Source: Erwinia pyri (GTDB lineage Bacteria; Pseudomonadota; Gammaproteobacteria; Enterobacterales; Enterobacteriaceae). From it: 64,000 bases of DNA. Shown here one piece after another: positions 62,880 to 64,000 of the stretch; within the stretch, counting starts at the first letter, position 1; each line of letters opens with the position of its first letter. The DNA lies in contig NZ_CP132353.1 of the NCBI RefSeq assembly GCF_030758455.1, forward strand, positions 1,674,001 to 1,738,000, read 5' to 3'. The translations under genes and the position numbers were made by a program. The notes beneath the pieces were generated by a model. It was not told where the DNA came from. It worked only from the letters and a program-made list of their open reading frames with translations, and did not search any database.

Positions 62880-62987
62880 TTAAGTGAATAAGGGCAGAAA
62901 GAGCGATGCGGTGATTAATTACTTAGCAGGCTAAATGAAAGCAGCGGGCAGGCTGATTACAGGCCGGATAAATATAAGGATTTTTCC

Positions 62988-64000
62988 ATGTTGAGTTTCG
63001 ACCCAGATAAAGTTTCCCTGCCGGAAGGCCATTATATCAATGGCGGATCCAGGATGGGTTCCGGCAGTAAACTGCTGGTGAAACGCCCCTCTGATGGCCT
63101 GATCGCCGGAGAGCTGACCGAGGCCAGCCCGGCGATGGTAGATGAAGCGGTCACGCTGGCAGACAGGGCGGTAAAAGAGAGCGGCTGGGCCAGCTGCCCG
63201 CCCCGTCAGCGAGCGGCAGTGCTGAATCGCTGGGCCGACCTGATAGCCTCCGATACCCGGCTGGCGCAGCTGGAATCTCTAGGCTCAACCCGTCCGGTAT
63301 ATGACGTGGTCAATCACGAACTCCCTTTCACCGCAGAAGCAATTCGCTTTTATGCCGAATGCGCGGACAAATATAGCGGGGATGTGCTGCCCACCCGTGA
63401 GGCCAGCCTGGGGATGCTGGTGCCGGAACCCTATGGCGTGATTGGGGCGATTACGCCGTGGAACTTTCCTCTCTCTATGGCCTCGTGGAAATGTGGCCCG
63501 GCGCTGGCAGCAGGAAATGCTGTGGTGCTGAAGCCCTCTGAACTGACCCCTTATTCCACGGTGCGCCTTGCGGAACTCGCAACAGAGGCTGGACTGCCCA
63601 AAGGCGTGCTCAACATCGTACAGGGCGGCGGTGCCGTGACCGGAAGCGCGCTGGTCGCTCACCCGCTGATCCGCAAAGTCTCTTTTACCGGCTCAACGTT
63701 AACCGGTGCACGCATCATGAGTGATGCTGCCTTTAACGGCATGAAGCCGGTCACTCTGGAGCTGGGCGGCAAAAGCCCGCAGCTGGTCTTTGACGATGCT
63801 GGCGAGGTCGCTGAAGTTGCCGGACGTATCCTGTGCGGTTTCACCGCCAACGGCGGCCAGGCGTGTGTGGCAGGCACCCGTCTGATTGTACAGCGCGGGA
63901 TTGCCGATGCGTTGATTGCCGAACTGATCGATCTGTGCGGCAACTTCCGTCCCGGCGTAACCTGGGATGAAAAGAGCCGTTACGCTCCGATGATTGACCG
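62988..64000 (+). CDS. aldehyde dehydrogenase (3' end beyond the window)
   Basis: At least 337 codons, open to the window end. Starts at ATG 62988 (AAGGA upstream) with MLSFDPDKVSLPEGHYINGG. ALDH motifs: GAITPWNFPLSMASWKCGPA, VVLKPSELTPYS, FTGSTLTGARIM, catalytic Glu in LELGGKSPQLVF and catalytic Cys in NGGQACVAGTRLIVQ. Substrate unknown; a sigma-54-like promoter and the nac neighbourhood suggest an aldehyde from amine or amino-acid breakdown. A different subfamily from the gabD-type gene before it. Confidence 0.9.
   Translation, partial: MLSFDPDKVSLPEGHYINGGSRMGSGSKLLVKRPSDGLIAGELTEASPAMVDEAVTLADRAVKESGWASCPPRQRAAVLNRWADLIASDTRLAQLESLGSTRPVYDVVNHELPFTAEAIRFYAECADKYSGDVLPTREASLGMLVPEPYGVIGAITPWNFPLSMASWKCGPALAAGNAVVLKPSELTPYSTVRLAELATEAGLPKGVLNIVQGGGAVTGSALVAHPLIRKVSFTGSTLTGARIMSDAAFNGMKPVTLELGGKSPQLVFDDAGEVAEVAGRILCGFTANGGQACVAGTRLIVQRGIADALIAELIDLCGNFRPGVTWDEKSRYAPMID

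Overview
The window looks like a chromosome segment of an enterobacterium of the Pantoea/Erwinia type. This rests on clear enterobacterial core genes (amn at the left edge; nac, cbl and tRNA-Asn at the right; yaiL-, ymjA- and rluA-like genes in the middle), strong Shine-Dalgarno sites and many typical GC-rich hairpin terminators. No 16S gene is present, so the genus is an inference. In E. coli the amn / asn-tRNA / nac-cbl neighbourhood is one compact locus; here about 53 kb of mostly accessory genes lies between amn (137-1597) and tRNA-Asn (54544-54619).

Layout. 1.7-9.4 kb: an NmrA-type reductase with an HxlR regulator, a ccdAB toxin-antitoxin pair, an AraC regulator with an EthD protein, and an operon of MFS transporter, glucarate-dehydratase-family enzyme and periplasmic lactonase. 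9.5-18.7 kb: a LysE exporter, a LacI-controlled beta-glucoside PTS operon (IIB, IIC, 6-phospho-beta-glucosidase, IIA, porin) and a TetR-controlled amidase. 18.8-28.4 kb: two look-alike modules of LysR regulator, quinone-oxidoreductase-like enzyme and small monooxygenase-fold protein, with an SDR, a PobA-like flavin hydroxylase with its TetR regulator, and a major-royal-jelly-type secreted protein. 28.9-33.0 kb: a 4096-bp element bounded by inverted IS30-type ends and a 2-bp target duplication, full of broken genes. 33-45.5 kb: orphan genes, DJ-1/PfpI, LysR/NmrA, GrpB, a truncated fosA, ASCH, LysR/EamA, GNAT, VOC, GST, yaiL, an RluA paralogue, ymjA and a cold-shock-domain protein. 45.6-51.9 kb: TetR, RND adaptor, RND pump and a stand-alone KAS II. 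52.3-54.3 kb: a secreted DUF4432-type protein and a chpS/chpB toxin-antitoxin pair. 54.5-64 kb: tRNA-Asn, a CUT2 sugar ABC operon, nac, cbl, a gabD-type dehydrogenase and a second aldehyde dehydrogenase cut by the window end.

How the genes work together. Much of the accessory part consists of small self-contained units: a regulator transcribed divergently from one or two redox or transport genes. Their chemistry (quinone oxidoreductases, quinol-monooxygenase folds, aromatic hydroxylase, NmrA reductases, DJ-1, GST) points to handling of plant phenolics, quinones and electrophiles. The PTS and aldarate operons point to plant sugars. The right end is nitrogen-regulated core: nac has a clear sigma-54 promoter and an upstream NtrC-type site, and the last aldehyde dehydrogenase has a second sigma-54-like promoter.

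The most unusual structure is a family of imperfect palindromic repeats (full form about 68 bp, arms like AATGTCCGCTT / AAGCGGACATT). I find ten loci, all between 9.4 and 35.0 kb, all in the same orientation, and they sit between the gene modules. One copy is split exactly by the IS30-ended element, and another appears split around an orphan gene.
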